IMG/VR virus record: IMGVR_UViG_3300037502_001706
Span: 1-34,843 of that record
Reading direction: 5' to 3' (one strand)
Length of the DNA stretch: 34,843 nucleotides
Source: a virus
Shown here in pieces: positions 1 to 8,383 of this stretch (within the stretch, counting starts at the first letter, position 1; every line of letters begins with the position of its first letter). The position numbers and the translations under genes are program-made. The notes beneath the pieces are model-generated. The model ran no database searches. It had not been told where the DNA came from and saw only the letters and a list, made by a program, of their open reading frames with translations.

Positions 1-96
1 TCACGGCGGTTATCTCGACGGCCAATTGCTGGTCGCTTGCTCTGGAGCGACTCCCGCAACTAAACGCAGGGGGGTAGGCCGCCAACATTTGACAAC

Positions 97-113
97 GCCC
101 GCACATTGCGGGC
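97..113. repeat. Hairpin abutting first gene start
   Basis: GCCCGC, five bases (acatt), then GCGGGC make a perfect 6-bp inverted repeat ending one base before the ATG of the first gene. A TTGACA lies just upstream at 89-94, but no -10 box follows at the right spacing. It could be an operator, a translational control hairpin or a terminator remnant. The rest of 1-113 shows no gene. Confidence 0.4.
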
Positions 114-1094
114 ATGTCACTGTGCTGCGATTGCCAAACGCCAACTACGCGACGACACAAGAATGGTCCGCCACCTAGGAGATGCGCTGGGTGCCGCAAA
201 AAGTACGAGCAGGCACGCCGCGACCAAAACAAAACGCGGCACCGTCATGCGTGCGAGTATTGCGGTGTTGCGTTCTTCAGCGGCAAGAAGCGGCAGCGAT
301 GTTGCAGCGCAATCTGCCGCGCGGAATGGCGCAAGATTGACGGCAGGAGGCGACATCATTTGCAGACTGACGAGCCATGCGCAAATCCGTCGTGCTCAAA
401 CACAAGAAAGAAAGGGACGGACTATTGCTCAATGCAATGCCGCCACAGTCACATGCGGCTGCCTGAGTGCTTTTGCCAAAACCCAGCGTGCGGCAAGAAA
501 ATTGAAAGGCCAGCGCAGGGGCCACGCAAGACAGCGTTGGGGCAAGATAACAGAAAATATTGCTGCCGCGAATGTGCCTGGGATCACCGATGGGGCTCAA
601 GTAGGCCGCGCAAGACATGGAGCAGGCAGCACTTGGCGTCAGCATCTGCCGGGTCTTTGCAAACCTCGCTGCGGAAAAAATGCAAAATACTTAAAGTTCC
701 ATTCGACGAGCAATGCACGCGCCGGGCGGTGCTGGATCGTGACGGCTGGGTATGTCAGTTGTGCAACGTTGAGTGCAATCGCGAATACGTCATTGACAAA
801 AAGACGCGAAAGCCGGACCCAAAGAACGCAGAGCATGACCATATCGTTCCGCTTACAGCAGAAGACAGCCCCGGTAATGTCTTCCCTAACTCGCAGTGCC
901 TGTGCCGTAAATGCAACAATAAGAAGAGGGCCACCAGTAACGGCCAGCTTCGGCTTGATTTGGAAGGATCGGTGAAGCGATGGGAAAGCGGGGCCCGAGG
1001 CCGACGCCAACGAAACTCAAAATCCTCCGCGGCAACCCAGGCAATCGGCCCATCAACAAGAGCGAGCCGCAGCCGTCCACAGATGGCGTTGTGA
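114..1094 (+). CDS. HNH endonuclease with N-terminal zinc-cluster array
   Basis: This 326-residue protein is a probable phage HNH nuclease. The HNH core lies at about residues 204-272: CQLC at 214-217, EHDH at 240-243, then N259 and CRKC at 264-267 followed by NNK. Ahead of it, residues 1-160 hold many Cys pairs (C4/C7, C24/C27, C47/C50, C63/C68, C89/C94, C105/C109, C119/C126, C150/C154), suggesting several small zinc-binding knuckles, probably for DNA binding. HNH proteins next to terminases assist genome packaging in HK97-like phages (family knowledge). The Lys/Arg/Ser-rich C-terminus overlaps the terminase small subunit by 115 bases in another frame. No Shine-Dalgarno sequence precedes the ATG, so the start is less certain than the domain call. 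Confidence 0.8.
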   Translation: MSLCCDCQTPTTRRHKNGPPPRRCAGCRKKYEQARRDQNKTRHRHACEYCGVAFFSGKKRQRCCSAICRAEWRKIDGRRRHHLQTDEPCANPSCSNTRKKGTDYCSMQCRHSHMRLPECFCQNPACGKKIERPAQGPRKTALGQDNRKYCCRECAWDHRWGSSRPRKTWSRQHLASASAGSLQTSLRKKCKILKVPFDEQCTRRAVLDRDGWVCQLCNVECNREYVIDKKTRKPDPKNAEHDHIVPLTAEDSPGNVFPNSQCLCRKCNNKKRATSNGQLRLDLEGSVKRWESGARGRRQRNSKSSAATQAIGPSTRASRSRPQMAL

Positions 1095-1456
1095 TGCCGA
1101 CGCACTTGGGCGAGGTGGCCGCACTCAAATGGTCTGAGGTGCTGCCGCTTCTACAGTCGGTTCGCGTTATGACGCGGGCCGATGTTGAGGCGCTCGCCCG
1201 CTACTGCGACACCTACGAGTGGTGGCTTGCCACCCGTGCCAAACTCCGCAAGGAAGGCGACACCTACCCGATCTTGAACGACAAGGGAGAGGTGAAATAC
1301 ATCGCCCAGCGGCCAGAGGTTTCGATTGCCCACAAATTGGCAACTCAACTGCGGCAGCTTGAGCAGGATTTCGGCCTGAACCCCAGCGCTCGGACGGGGC
1401 TAAATATTGAGCCGCAGCAAGAAGAAACAGACGACGACGCCCAGATGTTTGCCTAA
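980..1456 (+). CDS. terS: Terminase small subunit, P27-like
   Basis: A 158-residue protein beginning MGKRGPRPTPTKLKILRGNP, the typical N-terminus of P27-family small terminases. It would recognise the packaging site on phage DNA and recruit the large subunit. The middle is helical and the C-terminus acidic (EETDDDA), as is common in the family. It sits between an HNH nuclease and the large terminase, the classical order. It overlaps both neighbours: the upstream gene by 115 bases and the downstream gene by about 50, in different frames. Identification rests on the N-terminal motif and context. Confidence 0.9.
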   Translation: MGKRGPRPTPTKLKILRGNPGNRPINKSEPQPSTDGVVMPTHLGEVAALKWSEVLPLLQSVRVMTRADVEALARYCDTYEWWLATRAKLRKEGDTYPILNDKGEVKYIAQRPEVSIAHKLATQLRQLEQDFGLNPSARTGLNIEPQQEETDDDAQMFA

Positions 1457-2975
1457 GCCGCCAGCCAACAAGGCGGCCGACCTGGCGGTGCGGTTCTTCC
1501 ACGAGAACCTGACGCACTCGAAGGGCGAGCTCGGTGGCAAGCCGTTCCTCTTGGAGCCATGGCAACAGGACTACATCCGGCGGCTGTTCGGCACGATGGA
1601 CGGCGAGGTGCGGCAGTACCGCACGAGCCTGCTGGCGATTCCTCGCAAGAACGGCAAGAGCACGCTGTGTGCTGGCATCGCCCTCAAGTTGCTCTTCGAC
1701 GGGGAGCCGGGGGCCGAGATCTACTCGTGCGCCGCCGACCGTGACCAAGCCCGGCTCGTCTTCGAGATGGCGAAGGTGTGCGTGGAGAACTCGCCGAAGT
1801 TGCGGCAGCGGCTGCAGGTGTATCGCAACTCGATCGTGCGGGCCGAGACGCACTCGACGTACAAGGCCCTGTCGGCCGAGGCGTTCACGAAGCACGGGCT
1901 GAACGCGCACGGGATTATCTTTGACGAGTTGCACGCCCAGCCCGACCGGGAACTGTGGGACGTGATGACGACGAGCACCGGCGCGCGGCGGCAGCCGTTG
2001 TGCGTGGCGATCACCACGGCGGGCTTTGACCGGAAGAGCATCTGCTGGGAGATCTGGCGTTACGCCCTGGCCGTGCGCGACGGGGCGATCAAAGACCCGA
2101 CGTTCCTTCCGGCGATCTACGCGGCGGATGCCGAAGACGATTGGACGAAGGAAGCCACTTGGCGGAAGGCGAACCCCAACCTCGGCGTGAGCGTGAAGCT
2201 CGAAGACCTGCGGGTGCGGTGCCAGCGGGCGCAGGACATGCCCAGCGAGGAGAACACGTTTCGGCGGCTGCATCTGAACCAGTGGACGGAGCAGGATACG
2301 CGGTGGCTTCGCATGGATCACTGGGCGCAGGGCGACCAAGCCTGCCCGGTGGACCTCACGGGCCGGGAGTGTTTCGCGGGCCTCGACATGGCCACGTCGT
2401 TCGACACCACCTGCCTGTGCCTACTGTTCGATATTGGCGACGGGAAGTTCTGGGCCGAGCCCGTTTTCTGGATTCCAGAAGAGAACATGCGGGAGCGGGT
2501 GAAGCGGGACCGCGTGCCGTATGACCTGTGGGCGAAGCAGGGCCACCTGCGGACGACGACGGGGAACGTGACCGACTACGACCAGGTGCGGGCCGACATC
2601 AACGCCCTGGCCAAGAAATACAACATTCGCCAGATCGCAATCGACCGCTGGAACGCGACCCAGTTGGCCACGCAACTGCAAGGCGATGGGCTCAATGTCT
2701 TAGGGTTTGGGCAGGGATACGGCTCGATGTCGTCTCCCGCCAAGCAGCTTGAGGGCTTGGTGGTGGCGGGCAAGTTGCTGCACCACTCGCCCGTGCTGGA
2801 CTGGCAGGCGTCGAACGTGGCGATCCAGAGCGATCACGCGGGAAACATCAAACCGAGTAAGGCGAAATCGACGGAACGCATTGACGGCATCGTCGCACTG
2901 ACGATGGCCCTCGGCATCCACGCCACATCAACGGCCGCACCGCCGCCGCAATCCTGGGACATCCTGACGCTATGA
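1407..2975 (+). CDS. terL: Terminase large subunit
   Basis: This 522-residue packaging motor has an N-terminal ATPase and a C-terminal nuclease. A Walker A variant, RKNGKST, lies at about 80-86. Walker B with its catalytic acid, IIFDE, lies at about 170-174. RNase H-like nuclease acids are seen in GLDMA (about D327), AIDRW (about D413) and near the end in ERIDGIVAL. This is the HK97-like (terminase_1) arrangement. The start is uncertain: TTG at 1407 gives a full N-terminus, while TTG at 1449 is also possible. No ATG is available before the conserved region. The stop overlaps the portal ATG (ATGA), so the two are likely translationally coupled. Confidence 0.95.
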   Translation: MSRSKKKQTTTPRCLPKPPANKAADLAVRFFHENLTHSKGELGGKPFLLEPWQQDYIRRLFGTMDGEVRQYRTSLLAIPRKNGKSTLCAGIALKLLFDGEPGAEIYSCAADRDQARLVFEMAKVCVENSPKLRQRLQVYRNSIVRAETHSTYKALSAEAFTKHGLNAHGIIFDELHAQPDRELWDVMTTSTGARRQPLCVAITTAGFDRKSICWEIWRYALAVRDGAIKDPTFLPAIYAADAEDDWTKEATWRKANPNLGVSVKLEDLRVRCQRAQDMPSEENTFRRLHLNQWTEQDTRWLRMDHWAQGDQACPVDLTGRECFAGLDMATSFDTTCLCLLFDIGDGKFWAEPVFWIPEENMRERVKRDRVPYDLWAKQGHLRTTTGNVTDYDQVRADINALAKKYNIRQIAIDRWNATQLATQLQGDGLNVLGFGQGYGSMSSPAKQLEGLVVAGKLLHHSPVLDWQASNVAIQSDHAGNIKPSKAKSTERIDGIVALTMALGIHATSTAAPPPQSWDILTL

Positions 2976-4270
2976 GCGAAAACGCCGCCGCCGACTTCCG
3001 CATGTTCGACCTGCGTGGCATCGACTGGACCGAGAGCACCAGCACGCGCACGCCGTCTGGCATCCGCGTCAACGCTGACAACTCGATGGCGTGCTCCGCC
3101 TACACGGCCTGCATCCGCGTGATCTCCGATGCCGTGTCGTCCCTGCCGCTGCACGTCTACGAGCGGATGGCGAACGGCGGCAAGGCGAAGGCGACCACGC
3201 ACCCGGTGTATCGCCTGCTCCATCAGCAGCCCAACCCGTGGCAGACGGCGCAGGAGTTCCGGGATTGGATGACTGGCATGTACCTCCACTACGGAGCGTC
3301 GTATGCCGAGATCCGCCCCGGTGCCCGTGGTGCGATCTCGGAACTGTGGCCTCTGCACTCGTCTCGCATGGAAGCCGAGCGGCTGGAGGACGGCACGGTG
3401 CGGTACAAGTACCGCGAGCCGAGCGGGCGAGTCACCGTGTATTCGCAGTCGCAGATCTTCGCCCTGCGGTTCACGACCGAGGACGGCATCAAGCCGATCC
3501 CGACGTTCAAGATTTTCCAGAACGCGATTGGGCTGGCCCAGGCTCTCGAAGCCCACGGCAGCACCTACTTCGGGAATGGTGCCCGGCCCGGCATCGTGCT
3601 GGAGAGTGACAACCCGATCCCGGTGGAGGCCGCCGAGCGGCTCCGTGAGCAGTGGGAGCGTATGCACCGGGGGCCGGATCGCGCCCACCGCACGGCCGTA
3701 TTGCCGAACGGCGTGAAGGCCCACGAACTCAGCGGCTCGAACGAGGCGGCCCAGTTCCTCGAAACGCGGCAGTACCAGGTGATCGAAATCTGCCGGGCGT
3801 TCCGCGTGCCGCCCCACATGATCCAAGATCTGACCAGATCGACCTACAGCAACATTGAAGTGCAGGGCACGGAGTTCGTGCAGCATTGCCTGCTGCCGCA
3901 CCTGAAGCGGTGGGAGGCGGCGATCTCCCGCGACCTCATCGTGGACGATGAGACCTACTTCGCGGAGCACAGCGTCTCGGGCCTGCTGCGTGGCGACCAC
4001 GCGAGCCGGTCAGCGTACTACGTCTCAGCCCTACAGAACGGGTGGATGACGATCAACGAGATTCGGGAACTGGAGAACCTCAACCCCATCGGGCCAGAGG
4101 GTGACAAGCACTTCGTGCAGTTGAACATGACCACTCTCGACAAGGTGGGCGAGGAGCCGCCGGCCCCGGCACCGGAGCCGATGCCCGCCCCTGCCGTCGA
4201 GGAAGAAGACAGCCCGGCCGACGACGCCGAGGACGAAGCCGAACAGGAGGATTCCACCAATGGAAATTGA
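2972..4270 (+). CDS. Portal protein, HK97-like
   Basis: A 432-residue portal protein, which forms the dodecameric ring at the capsid vertex through which DNA enters and leaves. It shows the usual course of the phage_portal family: an N-terminal region with MACSAYTACIRVISDAVSSL, a central stem region (PNGVKAHELS, then RQYQVIEICRAFRVPP and IQDLTRSTYSNIE), and a C-terminal DEIR-like segment (MTINEIRELENLNPI). The C-terminus is Pro/Glu/Asp-rich and probably disordered. It starts at ATGA overlapping the large terminase stop and ends just inside the prohead protease gene. Confidence 0.95.
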   Translation: MSENAAADFRMFDLRGIDWTESTSTRTPSGIRVNADNSMACSAYTACIRVISDAVSSLPLHVYERMANGGKAKATTHPVYRLLHQQPNPWQTAQEFRDWMTGMYLHYGASYAEIRPGARGAISELWPLHSSRMEAERLEDGTVRYKYREPSGRVTVYSQSQIFALRFTTEDGIKPIPTFKIFQNAIGLAQALEAHGSTYFGNGARPGIVLESDNPIPVEAAERLREQWERMHRGPDRAHRTAVLPNGVKAHELSGSNEAAQFLETRQYQVIEICRAFRVPPHMIQDLTRSTYSNIEVQGTEFVQHCLLPHLKRWEAAISRDLIVDDETYFAEHSVSGLLRGDHASRSAYYVSALQNGWMTINEIRELENLNPIGPEGDKHFVQLNMTTLDKVGEEPPAPAPEPMPAPAVEEEDSPADDAEDEAEQEDSTNGN

Positions 4271-4931
4271 ACGCCGCTGCCTGACAGTGGACGAAGCCCC
4301 GGAGTGCGAGCTTCAGATTGAAACCCGTACCAGCGGGCGCGAGGCGATTCGTGGGCTGGCGGTGCCGTACAACCGTCTCTCCCTCGACCTCGGTGGCTTT
4401 CGCGAGCGAATCCTGCCGGGTGCCTTCGACAAGGTGCTGAATCGCCAGCGTGGCAAAGGCGAAATCCTTTCGTACTACAACCACAACAGCGATATGCTGC
4501 TGGGCCGCGAGTCGGCTGGCACGCTTGAGATCATCAACGACGAGCGTGGCATCTCGTACGTCGTGGAGCCGCCAGACACCTCGGCGGGCCGTGACGTTCT
4601 CGCCCTCGTGCGTTCTCGGAATCTGCGCGGCAGTTCGTTCGCCTTCACGGTTTCGCAGAAGGGTGAGCGGTTCACGACCGACGAAGGCGGCAAGGCGATC
4701 CGAGAGATCGTCGAGGCTTCTGGCCTTTACGAGGTCGGCCCCGTGAACGTGCCTGCGTATGGCAGTGCCACCTCTGCGGTGGTGGCTCAGCGTTCGTACG
4801 AGGCGTGGCTGGCGGCCCAAGCTGCGGCCGTCGAGGCTGACGCCGACGCCGAGCCGGAAGTGAAGAAGGCTATGCGTTCCCTGGTCCGTGACGCCGCTGC
4901 GGCGTGGGCACTGAGGCTTCGCCGTGTCTGA
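4260..4931 (+). CDS. Prohead maturation protease (HK97 family, U35)
   Basis: A 223-residue serine protease that trims the capsid protein during head maturation. Family hallmarks are visible: RGLAVPYN near residue 31, FRERILPGAF near 47, the His of YYNHNSDMLLGR (about H75), and the Ser of RGSSFAFTV (about S125/S126), followed by a YEVGPVNVPAY strand. The last 45 residues are Ala/Glu-rich and helical, like a self-cleaved or scaffold tail. An AGGAGG-type ribosome site precedes the ATG. It lies between portal and capsid, as in HK97. The capsid has an N-terminal coiled segment that would be its substrate. Confidence 0.93.
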   Translation: MEIERRCLTVDEAPECELQIETRTSGREAIRGLAVPYNRLSLDLGGFRERILPGAFDKVLNRQRGKGEILSYYNHNSDMLLGRESAGTLEIINDERGISYVVEPPDTSAGRDVLALVRSRNLRGSSFAFTVSQKGERFTTDEGGKAIREIVEASGLYEVGPVNVPAYGSATSAVVAQRSYEAWLAAQAAAVEADADAEPEVKKAMRSLVRDAAAAWALRLRRV

Positions 4932-5094
4932 GGCACGCTGCACCTGTGGCGAGAAGCTGCGTTGCCGTTCCAGCCGCCCCTGCGGTGACGAGCGGCAGCG
5001 GTATCTGCGTTGCCCCCGGTGCGGGGCTCGGGCGGTGGCGTTTGTAAAAACAACACTTTCCGAAGTGCGCTTCTGCAAGAGGTCGGCCCGCTAA
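4924..5094 (+). CDS. 56-residue zinc-ribbon protein
   Basis: A short gene starting at GTG 4924, eight bases inside the end of the protease gene, and stopping at TAA 5092-5094. The product is rich in Cys and Arg: CTCG near residue 6, single Cys near 14 and 20, CPRCG near 30, and one near 51. The pattern suits one or two small zinc knuckles. Its small size, position between two conserved head genes and overlap with the stop codon suggest translational coupling. Function is unknown; it recalls the small Com-like zinc-finger proteins found in some phages, but no homology can be shown here. Confidence 0.6.
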   Translation: MSEARCTCGEKLRCRSSRPCGDERQRYLRCPRCGARAVAFVKTTLSEVRFCKRSAR

Positions 5095-5141
5095 CGGCAA
5101 GGTGAACTCCACGGCAATACCGCCGCCAGGAGATTCACACA

Positions 5142-6452
5142 GTGGACAACCTCAAGAAGCTTCAGGACGAGGCGGTGACCCTCGCCAACCGGATCGACGC
5201 CGTTCGTGCGATCGAGGGCGACGACGACAAGATTGCCGAGCGCGACCTCGAACTGGAAACGCTCAACAAGCGTGCCGGCGAGCTCGCCAAGAAGATCGAC
5301 TTCGAGAAGTCGGTCGTCGAGTCGGCCAAGAACCTCCGCAGCGTTGTTGACCGCTGCACCCCCGCCCCCGAGGTGCGTTCCGAAGAGCCCAAGGTTCGCA
5401 TCGAGGCTGTCCCCTTCTCGGGCCGCCTGCGTGCGTTCAAGAGCGTCGAGGACGCCTACAAGACCGGCATGTGGTTCAAGGCCAAGAGCGGCGACGCCGA
5501 GGCCCGCCGGTGGTGCCAGGATCACGGCGTCGAGGCCCGTGCCCAGGGTTCGACCGGTTCCACGACCGGATCGGCCTTCGTGCCCGACGTGCTCTCCTCG
5601 ACCGTCATCCGGCTCGTGGACCAGTATTCGGCCTTCGCTCAGAACGCCACCAACGTGGTGATGCCGAGCGACGTGCTGCTCTTTCCTCGCAGGACTGCGG
5701 GAGCAACGGCGTATTGGGTGGACGAAAATTCGGCCATCACGCCGAGCGACCCCACGAGCAACCAGGTCACGCTGACCGCGAAGAAGGTGACGGGCGCGGT
5801 GACGATTGCGAGCGAGTTGCTTCAAGACTCGATCGTGTCGATCGCCGACTGGATCGCTGCCGAGCTCTCGCTGACGCTCAGCAACGCCGTTGAAGCGGCT
5901 GCGTGGAGCGGCAACCCGAGCAACGCTCCCGGCGTCGCTGGCCTTGTGACCAGCCACACGGGCGGCCTGTTGCAGTCGTCCACCTACACGGCGTCGCTGG
6001 TGACCGCTGCCGGCGACACGCCCGACGAGGTGACCAAGGCCAACCTGCTCGCGATGATGGCTGCGGTTCCGCAGCACAGCCGGGCCGGTGCCAAGTGGTT
6101 CTGCTCGCCGTTCTTCTTCGCGTCCTGCATGCAGGCTCTCGACCTCGCCCAGGGCGGGTCGGTCGGCCTGTCGCAGGGCATGGGGCCGACCTTCTTGGGC
6201 TCGGAAGTGGTTCTCACCGACCGCCTGCCGGCCGGTGCGGATTCCACGGGTGTCATCATGGCGCTGTACGGCAACATGGCCAACAGCTCCTACTACGGCA
6301 TCCGCCAGGCCATCGAGATCGCGTCCAGCGATCAGGTGAACTTCCTGTCGGATCAGACGGTGATCCGTGCGGTGGCCCGCGTGGCGATCAACCACGCCAA
6401 CCTCGGCACCAACACGGTTGCCGGCCCGATGATCGGGCTCGTGGGTGCCTAA
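5142..6452 (+). CDS. Major capsid protein, HK97 fold
   Basis: A 436-residue capsid protein starting at GTG 5142 behind an AGGAG site. Residues 1-65 are a charged coiled coil (LKKLQDEAVTLANRIDAV onward), the delta domain that acts as internal scaffold and is removed by the prohead protease. The mature part has the family's features: STTGSAFVPDVLSSTVI, then YWVDENSAITPSDPT in the E-loop region, and a P-domain with LTAKKVTGAVTIASELLQDS. A strong hairpin follows the stop at 6483-6520, so this is probably the most abundant transcript end in the head module. Confidence 0.95.
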   Translation: MDNLKKLQDEAVTLANRIDAVRAIEGDDDKIAERDLELETLNKRAGELAKKIDFEKSVVESAKNLRSVVDRCTPAPEVRSEEPKVRIEAVPFSGRLRAFKSVEDAYKTGMWFKAKSGDAEARRWCQDHGVEARAQGSTGSTTGSAFVPDVLSSTVIRLVDQYSAFAQNATNVVMPSDVLLFPRRTAGATAYWVDENSAITPSDPTSNQVTLTAKKVTGAVTIASELLQDSIVSIADWIAAELSLTLSNAVEAAAWSGNPSNAPGVAGLVTSHTGGLLQSSTYTASLVTAAGDTPDEVTKANLLAMMAAVPQHSRAGAKWFCSPFFFASCMQALDLAQGGSVGLSQGMGPTFLGSEVVLTDRLPAGADSTGVIMALYGNMANSSYYGIRQAIEIASSDQVNFLSDQTVIRAVARVAINHANLGTNTVAGPMIGLVGA

Positions 6453-6482
6453 GCCCACCGCTTGACGCGATGTGCAAACTGG

Positions 6483-6520
6483 GCGGGCCGCTCCACAACG
6501 GGGCGGCCCGCTCTCGTTTT
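6483..6520 (+). terminator. Intrinsic terminator after capsid gene
   Basis: GCGGGCCGC (6483-6491) pairs with GCGGCCCGC (6503-6511). It extends inward by UCC/GGG-type pairs to a 12-bp stem with a 5-base loop, and is followed by ctctcgTTTT. The T tract is short and begins five bases after the stem, so termination may be partial and let downstream genes be read at a lower level. Confidence 0.75.
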
Positions 6521-6530
6521 GAGGTAGCAC

Positions 6531-7265
6531 ATGATCGTCAAGGTGGGTGGCACGGAAGCCGACATCCGCGTGGAAGCCATCCTGTCGATGCCCAGGCTGT
6601 CGTTCACGGCCAACCACTTCGCATGGGCACAGGCACTCATGCCGCTGGGGATTCGCCCCACGATGGGCACTGGTGCGTTCTGGTCGCAGGTGAACACCCG
6701 CGTGATGGAACAGTTCATCGACAAGGCGGAATACCTGCTGACCATCGACTACGACACGTTCTTCACGAAGTCAGACGTGGAGCACCTCTTCGCCCTGGCG
6801 ATGACGTTTCAGTGCGATGCGATCACCGGGCTGCAAACCAAGCGCGAGGACGGCCGCCCGATGCTGACGCTGCCGGGCACGCTCGACAACCCGCCCGAGG
6901 ACGGCAAGACGAGCCTGCCGATGTCGTGGTTCGCCGAGCCGGTGCAGGAGGTGGATACGGCCCACTTCGGGCTGACGGTCATCAGCACGGCTGCCTTGAA
7001 GCGGTGCAAAAAGCCTTGGTTCTGGAGCACGCCCGGCCCCGATGGCTCGTGGAACGACGGCCGCGTGGATGACGACATCTGGTTTTGGCGCAACTGGCGC
7101 GAGAGCGGGAACCGGGTTTTCGTGTCGCCTCGCGTCGTCTTGGGCCACGGCGAGTACGTCGTGACGTGGCCGGGCAAGGATCTCGGCAAGCCGGTTTTCC
7201 AATGGACGACCGAGTTCACCAACGGCGGAAAGAAGCCGGAAACTGCATGGAGTGTGCCCCAATGA
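6531..7265 (+). CDS. GT-A-fold glycosyltransferase-like protein in head module
   Basis: A 244-residue protein resembling GT-A (GT2-type) glycosyltransferases. It has an early segment with MPRLSFTANHFAWAQAL, then YLLTIDYDTFF with a DxD-like motif (about residues 73-80) that would bind metal and nucleotide sugar, then CDAITGLQTKR, and a late DDDIWFWRNWRESGNRVFV segment like the acceptor/ED motif. An open reading frame of this kind between capsid and connector genes is unusual. It may decorate a virion protein or be packaged. The sugar donor and acceptor are unknown. It follows the capsid terminator with a GAGG ribosome site. Confidence 0.65.
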   Translation: MIVKVGGTEADIRVEAILSMPRLSFTANHFAWAQALMPLGIRPTMGTGAFWSQVNTRVMEQFIDKAEYLLTIDYDTFFTKSDVEHLFALAMTFQCDAITGLQTKREDGRPMLTLPGTLDNPPEDGKTSLPMSWFAEPVQEVDTAHFGLTVISTAALKRCKKPWFWSTPGPDGSWNDGRVDDDIWFWRNWRESGNRVFVSPRVVLGHGEYVVTWPGKDLGKPVFQWTTEFTNGGKKPETAWSVPQ

Positions 7266-7498
7266 CGAAACTGAAGTTCGTTCGCTCGTGGCGGGCCTAC
7301 CGCAAGGGGCAGACAGCCGAGATCAACGGCGGCCTGGCCGTGCAGCTGATCGCCCAGCGGGTGGCCGTCGAGGACAACCAAGGCAGCCTGATTGAGACGG
7401 CGGCCGTCGAGCACGACGCCGAAACCGCCGACGCCACCCCGAGGAAACGACGCCGTGCAGTACCGCAGCCTGACCCGCCAGACCGCCCCCGCCGTTGA
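7262..7498 (+). CDS. Small hypothetical head-module protein
   Basis: 78 residues starting at ATG 7262, overlapping the stop of the glycosyltransferase-like gene. The first 45 residues (LKFVRSWRAYRKGQTAEINGGLAVQLIAQRVAV) read like a small beta-rich SH3-type domain, as seen in short phage proteins upstream of connectors. The tail is Arg/Pro-rich and disordered. The 3' end overlaps the next gene by about 44 bases. Function unknown. Confidence 0.65.
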   Translation: MTKLKFVRSWRAYRKGQTAEINGGLAVQLIAQRVAVEDNQGSLIETAAVEHDAETADATPRKRRRAVPQPDPPDRPRR

Positions 7499-8069
7499 GC
7501 CGGTGACGCTCGCCGAGGCGAAGGCGCACTGCCGCATCGACAGCACGGCGGACGATGCCTATGTGGCCTCGCTCATCACGGCGGCCCGTGAGTGGTGCGA
7601 GCAGTACCTGGACCGCACGCTGGTACACACCCAGTGGGTGATGCGGTTCGACACGTTCCCGCCGGATGGGACGCACGACATCGAACTGCCCCGCCCGCCG
7701 ATGGCATTGGCCGGCACGGCGACGGCGGTGGCCCTGACGTTCACGTTTGAAAACGGCACCACGTCCACCTACTCCACGGCGAGTTACCGCGTGGATCGCC
7801 ACAGCACGCCTGGCACGGTGAAGACGCTCTACGGCCAGACGTGGCCGCCGCACCTGCAAGACGACAACGCCATCAGCGTGACGTGGTGGGGCGGCTACGG
7901 GGCCAGCGGCACCGACGTGCCGGCCGCGATCCGCCACGCGATCCTGATGCTCGTGAGCCACTGGTACGAAACCCGTGGCGCGACCGTCTCCACCGGAGCA
8001 GTCCCGCAGGACGTGCCCTTCGGTGTGAGCAGCCTGCTTGATTCCATGAAGTGGGGCACCTACCGATGA
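7455..8069 (+). CDS. Head-tail connector, gp6-like
   Basis: A 204-residue protein starting at GTG 7455 behind GAGGAAA. Its N-terminal signature, EPVTLAEAKAHCRIDSTADDAYVASLITAAREWCEQYLDR, cited here only in part, is the helical core of the phage_gp6 / HK97 gp6 connector family that forms the ring below the portal. The middle section is a beta-rich insertion and the C-terminal helix carries AIRHAILMLVSHWYETR. It lies just upstream of a head-tail adaptor, which is the expected order. Confidence 0.85.
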   Translation: MQYRSLTRQTAPAVEPVTLAEAKAHCRIDSTADDAYVASLITAAREWCEQYLDRTLVHTQWVMRFDTFPPDGTHDIELPRPPMALAGTATAVALTFTFENGTTSTYSTASYRVDRHSTPGTVKTLYGQTWPPHLQDDNAISVTWWGGYGASGTDVPAAIRHAILMLVSHWYETRGATVSTGAVPQDVPFGVSSLLDSMKWGTYR

Positions 8070-8383
8070 TCGACCCCGGCAAGCTCCGCGAGCGTGTCAC
8101 CGTGCAGATCGCCAGCGGCACGACCAATGCCCTGGGCGAGACGGTGCTGGCGTGGAGCAATTCCTCGGCCGTGTGGGCGAGTGTGGAAGGCGTGAGCGCC
8201 CGCGAGGCGTTGCTGGCTGGGCAGCAGGAAACGAGCGTGACGCACAAGGTGCGGCTGCGGTATCTGCCGGGTCTCACGCAGCGTGACCGCTTTGCGTGGC
8301 GCGGCAGGACGCTGAACATCATCAGCCTGCTTGAGTACGACAATCGGACTGAACACGTCGCGGTGTGCGAAGAGGTTATCTGA
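8066..8383 (+). CDS. Head-tail adaptor (phage H-T joining family)
   Basis: 105 residues starting at ATG 8066, overlapping the previous stop. The opening MIDPGKLRERVTVQ and the later TVLAWSNSSAVWASVEGVSAREALLAGQQ segment, then VRLRYLPGLTQRDRFAWRGRTLNI, are typical of the SPP1 gp16-like adaptor family that plugs the connector to the tail. Length fits the family (about 100-115 residues). Confidence 0.88.
   Translation: MIDPGKLRERVTVQIASGTTNALGETVLAWSNSSAVWASVEGVSAREALLAGQQETSVTHKVRLRYLPGLTQRDRFAWRGRTLNIISLLEYDNRTEHVAVCEEVI

Noticed and set aside
1167-2339. Long minus-strand open frame (390 codons) opposite the large terminase
   Set aside because: It is a shadow: high GC codon use leaves the opposite frame open. 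It lacks a ribosome site, has low-complexity Arg/Leu/Pro content, and the plus-strand gene is certain.
5091-6617. Long minus-strand open frame (508 codons) opposite the capsid gene
   Set aside because: Same reason: it lies opposite a certain capsid gene, with His/Arg/Gly-rich composition typical for antisense frames in GC-rich DNA.
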